Of a DNA stretch of 64,000 bases, positions 29,611 to 38,256 are shown one piece after another. Every line of letters begins with the position of its first letter. The first letter of the stretch is position 1. The notes under the pieces are model-generated. The model did not search any database. It had not been told where the DNA came from and worked only from the letters and a program-made list of their open reading frames with translations. The DNA comes from Mycolicibacterium phlei (GTDB lineage: Bacteria > Actinomycetota > Actinomycetes > Mycobacteriales > Mycobacteriaceae), in NCBI RefSeq assembly GCF_001583415.1, contig NZ_CP014475.1, positions 2,542,001 through 2,606,000 on the forward strand, written 5' to 3'. The position numbers and the translations under genes were made by a program.

Positions 29611-30503
29611 TCCCAGGGTTCCGGTACGCAGCGGAACGCGTCGCCGGCCGTCGCGACGCGGCACACCGACGGGAACGGCAGGTGGGTGGCCACCAGAGCC
29701 TCACCCGTCGCGGCCAGTTCGCGCAGCAGCCGGATGCGGACCCGCGCCGACTCCTGCGGGTCGTGCTCGAAGCCGTTGTGCCACTCCGGGTTGTCGAAAC
29801 CGGGGGCGAACACCGCGTCTCCGGCGAAGGTCAGCGCGTCGCCGCGGGAGGCGAGCCGGACGATGCTGTGACCCGGAGTGTGGCCGCCGGTGCGGCTGAT
29901 CAGCACGCCCGGTGCCGGCTCGTACTCGGTGTCGAAGGTGCGCAGCCGGCCGTGGTACTCGGTGAGGAATCGTGACGCGATCGAGCGCAGCGCATCCGGC
30001 ACCGGGGCGGGCATGTGCGTGTTCGAGAAGTCCGGCGCCTGCCAGAACTCCGCCTCAGCCGCGGCGACGTGCACCCGCAGGTCGGGGCGCAGGCGTTCCT
30101 TGACACCCCGGGTGAGCAGTCCGCCGACGTGGTCCATGTGCAGGTGGGTGAGCACGACGTCGGTGACCGCGCCCAAGTCGATGCCCGCGGCCTCAAGCCG
30201 GCGCACCGTCTGTCCGGCGCGGGGGAAGTCCGGGAACTCCACGCCCAGGCCGGCGTCGACGAGGATGGTGCGGTCGCCGCTGCGGACGACGATGACGTTC
30301 AGCGGCCAGTCCAACACGTCGTGGGGCAGAAACCGGTCGTCGAGCCAGCGGCCGAACTCGGCGTCATCGGCGTTGACCGCCATCGTCGTCGCGGTGATCG
30401 GCAGGACACCGTCGCTGATCACCAGCACGTCGATGTCGCCGACCTGCACCGCGTACCGCGACGGCACCAGTTCATCGGTGTGGGGAATGCTGTCCAGACT
30501 CAT
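29604..30503 (-). CDS. Metallo-beta-lactamase-fold hydrolase
   Basis: 299 residues. Zinc motif LTHLHMDHVGG, ligand His in GGHTPGHS, ligand Asp in FAGDAVF, and a late His in ATHLPFP complete the binuclear site. No signal peptide, so cytoplasmic. The family covers lactonases, arylsulfatase-like and other hydrolases; substrate not assignable. The MSLDSIPHTDELVPSRYAVQ start is at ATG 30503. A second, distinct MBL-fold gene lies at 46410-47339. Confidence 0.84.
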   Translation of the reverse strand: MSLDSIPHTDELVPSRYAVQVGDIDVLVISDGVLPITATTMAVNADDAEFGRWLDDRFLPHDVLDWPLNVIVVRSGDRTILVDAGLGVEFPDFPRAGQTVRRLEAAGIDLGAVTDVVLTHLHMDHVGGLLTRGVKERLRPDLRVHVAAAEAEFWQAPDFSNTHMPAPVPDALRSIASRFLTEYHGRLRTFDTEYEPAPGVLISRTGGHTPGHSIVRLASRGDALTFAGDAVFAPGFDNPEWHNGFEHDPQESARVRIRLLRELAATGEALVATHLPFPSVCRVATAGDAFRCVPEPWDY

Positions 30504-30583
30504 GCCGTCGCTCCTTCGGTTTGGCTGTCTGGGCGGTGGAACGCCGCGCGGCGGCGCGATTCATCCGCTCATAAGCTGTCGGC

Positions 30584-31042
30584 ATGGCCGAGACGATCCT
30601 GCGACGCGCCACCGCGGCCGACGTCGCCGCGCTGCAGGAGCTGGCCGCCCGCGCGTTCGACAAGTACACACCGCGGATCGGCAAACCGCCCGCGCCCGCG
30701 CTCTACGACTACGCGGAAGTGCTTCGCACACACGATGTCTGGGTGATCGCCGACGGCGGCCGGGTGGTCGCCATGCTGGCCACCCAGCGGCGGCCCGACC
30801 ACGTGTTCCTCGACGTGATCGCCGTCGATCCGCAGGCGCAGGGCGGCGGGCACGGCCGTACGCTGATGCGCCGTGCCGAACTGGACGCGCTGGAGCACGG
30901 TCTCGGCGAGGTCCGGCTGTACACCAACGAGGCGATGACCGAGAACCAGGAGTTCTATCCGCGTCTGGGCTACCGCGAGGTCGACCGCCGGTTCGACGAG
31001 GGCTATCGGCGGGTGTTCTACGCCAAGACCGTCACGGGGTGA
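30584..31042 (+). CDS. GNAT-family N-acetyltransferase
   Basis: 152-residue single-domain acetyltransferase. The acetyl-CoA pyrophosphate loop is VDPQAQGGGHGRTLM (motif A), followed by EVRLYTNEAMTENQEFYPRLGY (motif B). Acceptor unknown. It is divergent from the MBL-fold hydrolase gene (80-bp gap) and overlaps the next, convergent gene by 11 bp. Confidence 0.83.
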   Translation: MAETILRRATAADVAALQELAARAFDKYTPRIGKPPAPALYDYAEVLRTHDVWVIADGGRVVAMLATQRRPDHVFLDVIAVDPQAQGGGHGRTLMRRAELDALEHGLGEVRLYTNEAMTENQEFYPRLGYREVDRRFDEGYRRVFYAKTVTG

Positions 31043-31463
31043 GTCGCATCTCCTGACCGGGATGCGAGCTCAGCGTGACGACGACCGGGCCCCGGCCGGT
31101 GTCGAACGTGGTGTTGGCGTAGCCGATGAAGCCGTAGTGCCCGTCGATCGTGGACACGGCGGTGATGTCCTCGCTGCCGGTGGCCCCGGTGTCGAGGTTC
31201 GTCCAGGTCGCGGTGACGGTCAGCGCGCACGAGCCGTCGTAGACGCCGGCGTCGTAGTGGATCGCGACCCGCACGCCCTCGTCGAGGCGGTCGCCGGTCT
31301 GCACGGGCACCACCTGCGCCTCGGCGCTGACGGTGCCGCCGCAGGTGGGGGAGGGCGCGACGGGAACCGCGTCGAGCTGTGCGGTTGGTTGCGCGGACGC
31401 GGGCGCGGCGCACAGCAGCGGCGCGGCCACCGCCAGCGCGCCGACGATGTGAAGCGGTCTCAT
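31032..31463 (-). CDS. Secreted hypothetical protein
   Basis: 143 residues. The signal peptide MRPLHIVGALAVAAPLLCAA ends near ASAQPTA. The mature part is a small beta-rich domain with two Cys (SPTCGGTV, DGSCALTV) that could form a disulfide, ending in VVVTLSSHPGQEMRL. ATG at 31463 is chosen; 15 upstream codons in frame lack signal-peptide character. No family recognised. Confidence 0.68.
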   Translation of the reverse strand: MRPLHIVGALAVAAPLLCAAPASAQPTAQLDAVPVAPSPTCGGTVSAEAQVVPVQTGDRLDEGVRVAIHYDAGVYDGSCALTVTATWTNLDTGATGSEDITAVSTIDGHYGFIGYANTTFDTGRGPVVVTLSSHPGQEMRLTP

Positions 31464-31518
31464 GCTGCGAGTATCGGCCGTCGCGGTGGCGTCGTTACCG
31501 CCGCCCACACCGCCGCAC

Positions 31519-31574
31519 CGAGACTGCTGACAGATCGTGATTCGCGGCCCAAAGTGGATCTCTCAGCAGTCTCG
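31519..31574. repeat. Long imperfect inverted repeat (18-bp stem, 20-nt loop)
   Basis: Arm 31519-31536 (CGAGACTGCTGACAGATC) pairs with 31557-31574 in 17 of 18 positions. It lies 27 bp beyond the stop of the DUF1906 gene and upstream of the minus-strand secreted-protein gene. It could terminate the former transcript, though no U-run follows, or be a small dispersed palindromic element. A second short hairpin, ACCCCT-GCT-AGGGGT (31594-31608), covers the DUF1906 stop codon. Confidence 0.6.
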
Positions 31575-31600
31575 ACGCCTGCTGGCAGCCTCGACCCCTG

Positions 31601-32368
31601 CTAGGGGTGGAGGTTCCACTGGCCGACGTCCTGGGCCAGCACGTCGTTGACGTCGACGCGGACCCCGCCGACCACCGGACCCGGGTTCGATGGGGTGTCG
31701 ATGATGCGTTGGTAGAGCACCGCACCCGGAAACAGCTGGCCGTTCGACCACGACCGGGTCTGCCAGGCCCACACCTTGCCCTGTGTCTGCGACCGGCCGA
31801 TGACCCCGTCGGCGGTCGCCCACTGACACGCCTTGACACCGCCGTAGATCCCGGTGCGCTGCACCCCGATGACCGAGTTGATGCCGCGAAACCAGGGCAG
31901 CACCAACGTGTCCCACGTGTGGCGGTCGATGTCGTCGTCGACGCTGAAGTAGATCGGTGCGCTGCGGCCGCCACCGGCGGCGGTGTGCAGCGCCCACGCG
32001 GTTCGCGCATCGGCGACGCCGCCTGGATACCCGCGGGTGAAGTCCGACGGCGCGGTTGCGCCCGGTTTGCCGTACTGGTAGTTGCTCACGATCACCAGCC
32101 CGGCGGCGTGCAGCGACTGCGCGTACGGCAGCGTGATCGGCTTGGCGCCGAACGAGGAACCCGGCCTCGACGTCGACACGTAGTTGATCACGCCGGCATG
32201 ACCAGCGGCGCGGATCGCCTCGGCCGGAATCTTGCGGGCGGCGAAGTCGATCAGCGTCGGCGCGGCGGCGTTGGCCGCGGGCGCACGCAAACCTGTTGTG
32301 GCGGTGAGCCCGACCAGCGCCGACGCGGCGGCCGCGGCGCGCAGAACATCACGTCGGGTTATCGACAC
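31601..32368 (-). CDS. Tat-exported DUF1906 glycoside-hydrolase-like protein
   Basis: 255 residues. The twin-arginine signal TRRDVLRAAAAASALVGLTA leads to a cleavage region near AANAAAP, then a DUF1906 domain: TLIDFAARKIPAEAIRAAG, IVSNYQYGKPG, IYFSVDDDIDRHTWD and VDVNDVLAQDVGQWN. Related to M. tuberculosis Rv2525c, a Tat-secreted cell-envelope protein with a TIM-barrel resembling lysozyme-like glycoside hydrolases. A role in peptidoglycan or glycan turnover is likely; the substrate is unproven. ATG at 32368. Confidence 0.85.
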   Translation of the reverse strand: MSITRRDVLRAAAAASALVGLTATTGLRAPAANAAAPTLIDFAARKIPAEAIRAAGHAGVINYVSTSRPGSSFGAKPITLPYAQSLHAAGLVIVSNYQYGKPGATAPSDFTRGYPGGVADARTAWALHTAAGGGRSAPIYFSVDDDIDRHTWDTLVLPWFRGINSVIGVQRTGIYGGVKACQWATADGVIGRSQTQGKVWAWQTRSWSNGQLFPGAVLYQRIIDTPSNPGPVVGGVRVDVNDVLAQDVGQWNLHP

Positions 32369-32544
32369 CGGGCGATGCTACCGACGCGCTCGTCAAATTC
32401 ACGGCGACGCGCTGGAGCCGATGCCGGTTCGATGCCGCACCGTTACCGCGGACGGCGCCGGTCGCAGAATCGTGGTTCACATAAGTCGTGCACTGAGCTA
32501 ACGTCGTGACCCGGCCCACACTTCGTGCGAGACGGGATGGATCC

Positions 32545-33933
32545 ATGACTGTCACCGGTGAGCGTTCCGAGATCCGGTTGGAGGACGTTGACTTCAACCG
32601 CCGCGCCCAGCCCGACAAGCCGCTGCGGCCGATCCCGCCCGGCCGCGACCATTTCGCAGGTCAGTGGCGCCAGATGCGCGAGTTCATCTTCGGCGACTGG
32701 ATCGACATCGACAAAGAGGTCGAGCCCAGCGACCTGACCCGCTGGCGCGACGACTACTTCTGGCAGGGCGACGAATACATGGTCGGCGTGGTCGACGCGT
32801 TCGAGCGCATCGGCCACGAGAAGGGCCGGGCCCTGTTCGAACAGGCACTCACCCGCGGCATTCACACCGTCGACGACGCGCCGCAGGAGTTCGTCGACCT
32901 CTTCGACCATCTCGACAACCTGCCCCACCAGTTCGACCTGGCGGCCGCCGAGCGGGGCCGGATGCTGGCGACCTCGAGCACGGTGTGCGCCACCACCATC
33001 ATCCGGGCCTGGGCGCTGTACGAGACCGCGATGACCGGCGACATCTCCGCCGCCACGGGCGCCACCGGACGGTTCGCCGACGACGGCCCACGGCGGTTCA
33101 TCGAGACCGCGCGGGTGTTCGCCGAGTTCACGCTGCCCGACATCTTCGACCGCAACTCGCAGGCCTTCCAGGACGTCGTGCGGGTGCGGCTGATGCACGC
33201 GCTGGCCAGCCGGGGGTTGCGCCGCAAATGGGGCGACAAGCTCTACCTCAAGTACGGCGAGCCGATCCCGGTGACCTCCCTGCTTGGCTTCGGCAGCGGG
33301 ATGCTGCTGAGCCGGCTCATCGACCACGCCTTCGGCCGCCGGCTCACCGCCCGGCAGCTGGAGGACCTGGCCGAGTACTCGTCGTTCTCGGCGCGGCTGT
33401 GGGGCGCACCGGAGCGGTTGCACTCGCCGACCGGGCTGGAGCTGATCAAGTCGCTGAACTACGTCCTGGCCCGCGGCGGCAACCCGTCACCCTGGCGTGC
33501 CGAACTCGTCGACGCCGTCGCCGGCCCCGAACACCTGCGCACGCTCACCGAGACGCTGCCGGGACCGGTCAAGAAGCTGGTGCACAAGTACTCCAACACC
33601 ATCACCGCCAACATCGCGTTCGCCCCGGCCGGTGTGGTGTTCGGGGTCGAGCAGATCGAGGCGATGATCAAGGACACCATGTTCGAGGGTCTCGGCTACA
33701 ACATCCCGCGCCGCGTGAAGAACTTCGAGCGCCTGACCCGGCTGAACGTCCGCATCGCGACGCTGGCCGACCGGTTGCCGTTCACCAACCCGATCCGCGA
33801 GCGCCGCAGGCGCGTCGGGGCCGCCGCGCGCGAGCGCGTCGCGATGCTGGACAAGATCGCCGCCGGGCGCGGAATGCCGCTGACCTACACCCACCACGAC
33901 CAGTCGACACACGGCGAGGGCTTCACCGGGTAG
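32545..33933 (+). CDS. DUF2236 (MpaB/latex-clearing type) haem oxygenase family protein
   Basis: 462 residues in the family that includes the rubber oxygenase Lcp and fungal MpaB. The family's central motif is seen as RVRLMHALASRGLRRKWG, where the His is the expected haem ligand, with TSSTVCATTIIRAWALYETA upstream and the long helical bundle typical of the fold. ATG at 32545 follows GGGATGGATCC. No signal peptide, so cytoplasmic unless exported otherwise. Substrate unknown; oxidative cleavage of a lipid or isoprenoid is the family-based guess. Convergent with topoM. Confidence 0.8.
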   Translation: MTVTGERSEIRLEDVDFNRRAQPDKPLRPIPPGRDHFAGQWRQMREFIFGDWIDIDKEVEPSDLTRWRDDYFWQGDEYMVGVVDAFERIGHEKGRALFEQALTRGIHTVDDAPQEFVDLFDHLDNLPHQFDLAAAERGRMLATSSTVCATTIIRAWALYETAMTGDISAATGATGRFADDGPRRFIETARVFAEFTLPDIFDRNSQAFQDVVRVRLMHALASRGLRRKWGDKLYLKYGEPIPVTSLLGFGSGMLLSRLIDHAFGRRLTARQLEDLAEYSSFSARLWGAPERLHSPTGLELIKSLNYVLARGGNPSPWRAELVDAVAGPEHLRTLTETLPGPVKKLVHKYSNTITANIAFAPAGVVFGVEQIEAMIKDTMFEGLGYNIPRRVKNFERLTRLNVRIATLADRLPFTNPIRERRRRVGAAARERVAMLDKIAAGRGMPLTYTHHDQSTHGEGFTG

Positions 33934-33938
33934 CCGGT

Positions 33939-33975
33939 CCTATTCGGCTGGTGCTCCGACCTATTCGGCTGGTGC
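33939..33975. repeat. 16-bp direct repeat duplicating the end of topoM
   Basis: CCTATTCGGCTGGTGC occurs at 33939-33954 and 33960-33975. On the minus strand it reads GCACCAGCCGAATAGG, the last codons and TAG of topoM, so the C-terminal codons plus stop have been copied once more beyond the present stop. It lies in the 27-bp convergent gap to the DUF2236 gene. Confidence 0.65.
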
Positions 33976-36099
33976 CGGGGTCACATCCGCGCCAGAGCCC
34001 TTCACGGCCGCCTTCGCCCGGTTCTGAGGGGTCACCGCCCTCTTGCCGCGCACATACCCCGTCGGCGAGATCGACGCCGCCAGCAGCGCCTCCTCACCCT
34101 TGACGAACGGATGGAACGCCACCCCGGCGCCGCCGCGGCCCTTGACGGGGATATCGGCGACTTCGGTGACCTTCCAACTCTTTTCGGCGATCGACAGGAT
34201 CGCCTCACCGTTGGCACACGACACCGGAAGCGCGGCGATCACCTCGTCGCCGTCGCCGGCGAGCTTCACCCCGGCCACACCGTTGCCGGCCACCCCCTGC
34301 GGGTTGACCGTCGTCGGGTCGATCCGCAGGATCTTGCCGCGCCGTGTCACCAGCGCCAGGTGATATCCCTGCGGAAGCACACCGGAACGGACCAGTCCGG
34401 TGATGTCGGGCGCCACCGGAATGTCGCGGGTCTTGAACGGCAGACCGTTGCCGGTGGTGAACTTCACCCGGCCGTCGGCCCACACCGCCCAGCCCAGCCC
34501 CGAGGTGAGCAGGTCGCCGTGGCTGTCGGAGAACACCCCGCGGTCGTCGAGTCGCCACGCGGTGTTGACCTTGCGCTCGCGCGAGCCCTCCTCGTCGCGG
34601 GAGACCGGGGTGGCGTCGAAGTCCAGCACGGTACGCCGGTCGTACTCGGGCCCCTTGAACAGCTTGGCCGTCTCGACGAGCTCCTTGTCGATCACCTTGC
34701 GGCGGGCGTCGGGGTTGTTGACCAGCTCGGTCAGCTCGGCGTGCTCGGCGTCGAGGCGTTCGGCCTCCTTCTTCAGCTCGATCACGTCGAGCTTGGTCAG
34801 CCGCCGAAGTTGCAGCGACAGAACGTAATCGGCCTGCTCGGCGTCGATCTCGAATCGCTCCTGCAGGCCCTTGCGGGCGTCGTCGACGGTCTCGGAGTTT
34901 CGGATCACCGCGACCGCGGCGTCGATGTCGAGGTGGATGGTCATCAGGCCGGCCACCAGATGGCGGCGCGCGGCGACCTTCTCCAGCCGGTACTCGCTGC
35001 GGCGCAGCACCACCGAGTCGCGCAGCCGCAGGAACGCCATGATCAGCTCGCGCACCGACCACCAGCGTGGCACCCGGTTCTCGTCGAGCGCCACCAGGCT
35101 GGCGGCGAACGTGCCCTCCAGCGGGGTCAGCGCCAGCAGCTGGTCGCGGATCTGCTCGGCGGAGTACCCGCGCTTGGCGGTCACAACGATGCGCAGACCG
35201 TTGCGGCGGTCGGTGAGGTCGGACATGTCGGCGACGCCGGACATCTCACCGGACTCGACGAGCGCGCGGATCCGGTCTTGCACCGTGCCGCTGGCCACAC
35301 CGGGCGGCAGCTCGGTGATGATGCAGTTCTTGCCCTCGATCTCGATCTTGCCGCGCACCGTGAAATGCCCACGGCCGGTGGTGATGTACTCACGGATCCC
35401 GGCGGTGCCGACCACGCTGGCGCCTGAGCCCCAGTCCGGCCCCGGGATGAGCTTGCACAACCGGTCGTCGGTCATGTTCGGGGTCTTCAGCAACGCGCGG
35501 CAGGCCGCCATGACCTCGCGCGGATTGTGCGCGGGCACCTTGGTGGCCCACCCCTCGGCGATGCCGACGGCGCCGTTGCACAGCAGCACCGGCCACTGCG
35601 CGGGCAGCACGGTCGGCTCGACCCACTCACCGTCGAAGGTCGGCACCATCTCGACGGCGTGGCTGTCGAGTTCGGCGGTCAGCGCCGCGCCCGGCGCGGA
35701 CAACCGCATCTCGGTGTAGCGGTCGGCGGCCGGGATGTCGCCCTGGATGCGTGGGAAGGCACCTTGGCCGTCAATGACTTTCACACGCTGGAAGTCGGCG
35801 GCCATCAGCGCGGCGGCACCGTACATCGAGGCGCCGCCGTGCGGGTGCAGGTTGCCGGTCACCGCCGAGCACACCTTCGACGACTTCTGCGGCTTGTTGC
35901 CGGGCAGCAGCTTCGACTCGTGCATCTGGTACAGCAGCCGCCGCTGACCGGGTTTGAGCCCGTCGTAGGCCGACGGGATGGCGCGGTCGCTGACGCTGTA
36001 GAGCGCGAAGGTCAGCTGGTAGCGGTTCCAGTAGTCGTCGGCGCTCTGGTCGAGCACCAGATCGGGATTCTGCTCGGGAATGTCGAGGGTGGCGGTCAC
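33961..36099 (-). CDS. GyrA/ParC-like cleavage subunit of the atypical mycobacterial topoisomerase (TopoM-like)
   Basis: 712-residue type IIA topoisomerase A subunit. The catalytic Tyr is Y128 in AADRYTEMRL, and GNLHPHGGASMYG is the quinolone-determining region. The coiled-coil region and a short, degenerate C-terminal pinwheel follow (VKGRGGAGV recalls a GyrA box, but the classical box is not intact). It is shorter than true GyrA (~840) and encoded 10 bp after a GyrB-like gene, not with the canonical gyrBA operon. This matches the TopoN/TopoM pair described in M. smegmatis, reported to introduce positive supercoils. Gly89 and Gly94 stand where GyrA has Asp, predicting poor quinolone binding. 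GTG start with AAGGGA upstream. Confidence 0.88.
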   Translation of the reverse strand: MTATLDIPEQNPDLVLDQSADDYWNRYQLTFALYSVSDRAIPSAYDGLKPGQRRLLYQMHESKLLPGNKPQKSSKVCSAVTGNLHPHGGASMYGAAALMAADFQRVKVIDGQGAFPRIQGDIPAADRYTEMRLSAPGAALTAELDSHAVEMVPTFDGEWVEPTVLPAQWPVLLCNGAVGIAEGWATKVPAHNPREVMAACRALLKTPNMTDDRLCKLIPGPDWGSGASVVGTAGIREYITTGRGHFTVRGKIEIEGKNCIITELPPGVASGTVQDRIRALVESGEMSGVADMSDLTDRRNGLRIVVTAKRGYSAEQIRDQLLALTPLEGTFAASLVALDENRVPRWWSVRELIMAFLRLRDSVVLRRSEYRLEKVAARRHLVAGLMTIHLDIDAAVAVIRNSETVDDARKGLQERFEIDAEQADYVLSLQLRRLTKLDVIELKKEAERLDAEHAELTELVNNPDARRKVIDKELVETAKLFKGPEYDRRTVLDFDATPVSRDEEGSRERKVNTAWRLDDRGVFSDSHGDLLTSGLGWAVWADGRVKFTTGNGLPFKTRDIPVAPDITGLVRSGVLPQGYHLALVTRRGKILRIDPTTVNPQGVAGNGVAGVKLAGDGDEVIAALPVSCANGEAILSIAEKSWKVTEVADIPVKGRGGAGVAFHPFVKGEEALLAASISPTGYVRGKRAVTPQNRAKAAVKGSGADVTPAPAE

Positions 36100-36109
36100 G
36101 GTGCGTCCC

Positions 36110-38143
36110 TTACGTCAGGTCCAGCTCGGTGGTGTCGATACGGGAGGCGACCTCGGCCATCCACGTGCGTCGACCCTCCGGCGGTCCGCCGAACAGAATG
36201 TGGTGCAGCTTCTTCTCGCTGTCGTCCGGGCGGACGCGGATCACGGTGCGCCGCTGCGGATCCAGCACCGTGTTCCAGAAGTCGTCGGCGTCCATCTCAC
36301 CGAGACCCTTGTTGCGCTGGACCTCGACCCGCTTCTTGGTGGTCTCCTTGAGCTTGGCCACCGCGGCGTCGCGTTCGGACTCGTCCTGGCAGTAGATCCG
36401 CTCGTCACCGGCCTTGACCACGAACAGCGGCGGCATCGTCACGTACACCATGCCGGCCTCGACCAACGGACGGTAGAAGTCCAGGAACATCGAGATCAGG
36501 CTCGAGTTGATGTTGCCGCCGTCGGGGTCGGCGTCGGAGGCGAACAGAATCCGGTCATACCGGCACAGTTCCGGATCGCAGTTCTCCCGCACCCCGCAGC
36601 CCAGAATGCGTTCGATGGCGTCGAACTCGTCCTTGGCGCGGGCCTTGCTCAGCGCGAAGCCGTAGACGTTCGGCGGCTTACCCTTCAGCGGGAAGGCGGC
36701 CTGGAAGGTCGCGTCCCGGGCGGCCTTGATGGTGCCCAGGGCCGAATCGCCCTCGCAGAGAAACAGTTCCGCGCCCGACCCGCGGCCGGTCTCGCGACTC
36801 GGCAGCAGCTTCGGCGGCAGCGACAGGTTGGTGCCGAGCCCCTTGGCCTTCGCCGCAGCGCGGGCGCGGGCCTTGGCGCCCTCGGCGCTGCGGCGGGCGC
36901 GGGCGTACTCCAGCGCCAGCTTGGTCCACAGTGTGACGGTGTCGGCGTTGGCCGGGTTGGCCGCCCAGATCGTCACGCTGCGCGCGACATCGGGCGCCAT
37001 CGCCAGGTTCAGCGAACGCGACGAGACCGCGGTCTTGGCCTGCGAGTCCCACGACACGTCGGGGGCGCGGGTGTCGACGGCCAGCGCGGTGACCGCCGCG
37101 AAATCCTGTGGCTCCGGGCCTTCTTCGCCCTTGGCCAGGCCCAGATCGCGGATCCGCGACGCGCGGTCGGCCAGCGCCTCCGACAGCCCCTTGATCGCGG
37201 CGGTCAGGTGCGAGCCGCCGCCGGGGGTGCGCACGGTGTTGCAGAACGCGGCGACGGTGGCGGGCTCGGCGGGGCCGGCGGCCAGCGACCAGCGGAACGG
37301 GGTGGGACCCCGGCCGGTGGTGTACTCGCCGCGGCCCTCCACGACGCAACGGATCTCCGGGGCCGGGGTGCCCGCGGAGTTGCACATCAGATCCAGCAGT
37401 GTGTCGGTGCCCCACGGCCCGTTGAACGGTTCGAGCAGCGACGGGGGCACCTCGCCGCCGGGCCACCCCTCGTCGACGACGACGAGTTGCACGCCCGGCG
37501 ACATCCGCGCTGAGGCGTGGGCGCGCAGCAGCACCTCACCGATGTCCAGCGTCGAGTCCGGGGTCACCGACTTGTCGAACAGGATGCGCACGGTGGTGCC
37601 GTGCAGCTTGGGCTTGCGGTTGCTGACCCCGCGCAGCTTCTGGTTGTCGCGGCGGGTGAACGGGGCGTCCGGATCGAAGTCGTCGCCCTCGAACTCGCCC
37701 GGATAGCCGCGGCCGAAGCTCTGCCGGTAGGTCTTGCCGTCACGGTGCACGGTGACGTCGGTGCGGGCGGAGATGAACACCGCGGCCGCGGCGCCGATGC
37801 CGTTGAGCCCGGCGCCGGTGCTGGTGGCGTCCTTGTGCGCGGAGAACTTGCCACCGGCGCGGGCGGTGCCCAGGGTCTTGACGATGCCGTTCTTGCCGGT
37901 GGTCGGGTCGGTGTCGACGGGCAGGCCGCGGCCGTCGTCGGCGACGCTGACCGACCCGTCGGTGTGCAGCGTGATGGTGACGGTGGAACCGCCGTGGCTG
38001 GGGACGGCGACCTCCTCGATCGCGTTGTCGATGATCTCGCGCAACGCGGTGTTGAGGATGTCCAGGCCGAGGTTGACCGCCGGGCGCAGGCGTGTGTGCT
38101 GGACATCGTCAAGCTCGGTGATGTCAGCGGCGGTGTAGCTCAC
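36110..38143 (-). CDS. GyrB/ParE-like ATPase subunit of the atypical mycobacterial topoisomerase (TopoN-like)
   Basis: 677-residue type IIA topoisomerase B subunit. The GHKL ATPase has EIIDNAIEE, DDGRGLPVD and GLNGIGAAAA; then comes the transducer; then a TOPRIM domain with FLCEGDSALG and FASDADPDGGNINS (metal-binding DxD). KGLGEMDADDFWNT and the C-terminal QR..VI.V box follow. It supplies ATP-driven strand passage to the A subunit encoded 10 bp downstream. GTALxxG-type sequence and unusual loops (ELCRYDRILFAS) separate it from housekeeping GyrB. It lies downstream of a ParD/zeta module on the same strand, with 113 bp between. Confidence 0.88.
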   Translation of the reverse strand: MSYTAADITELDDVQHTRLRPAVNLGLDILNTALREIIDNAIEEVAVPSHGGSTVTITLHTDGSVSVADDGRGLPVDTDPTTGKNGIVKTLGTARAGGKFSAHKDATSTGAGLNGIGAAAAVFISARTDVTVHRDGKTYRQSFGRGYPGEFEGDDFDPDAPFTRRDNQKLRGVSNRKPKLHGTTVRILFDKSVTPDSTLDIGEVLLRAHASARMSPGVQLVVVDEGWPGGEVPPSLLEPFNGPWGTDTLLDLMCNSAGTPAPEIRCVVEGRGEYTTGRGPTPFRWSLAAGPAEPATVAAFCNTVRTPGGGSHLTAAIKGLSEALADRASRIRDLGLAKGEEGPEPQDFAAVTALAVDTRAPDVSWDSQAKTAVSSRSLNLAMAPDVARSVTIWAANPANADTVTLWTKLALEYARARRSAEGAKARARAAAKAKGLGTNLSLPPKLLPSRETGRGSGAELFLCEGDSALGTIKAARDATFQAAFPLKGKPPNVYGFALSKARAKDEFDAIERILGCGVRENCDPELCRYDRILFASDADPDGGNINSSLISMFLDFYRPLVEAGMVYVTMPPLFVVKAGDERIYCQDESERDAAVAKLKETTKKRVEVQRNKGLGEMDADDFWNTVLDPQRRTVIRVRPDDSEKKLHHILFGGPPEGRRTWMAEVASRIDTTELDLT

Positions 38144-38256
38144 GTCGTGTCTTTCCGGTCCGGGGCGGGTGTTCCGGACGAATGGTAGATGGCGGCGGTG
38201 ACATCTCCGTGCATCCGGCGGAGGTGTCTGTGATCACGTCGAGACTTTCGGCCCCG

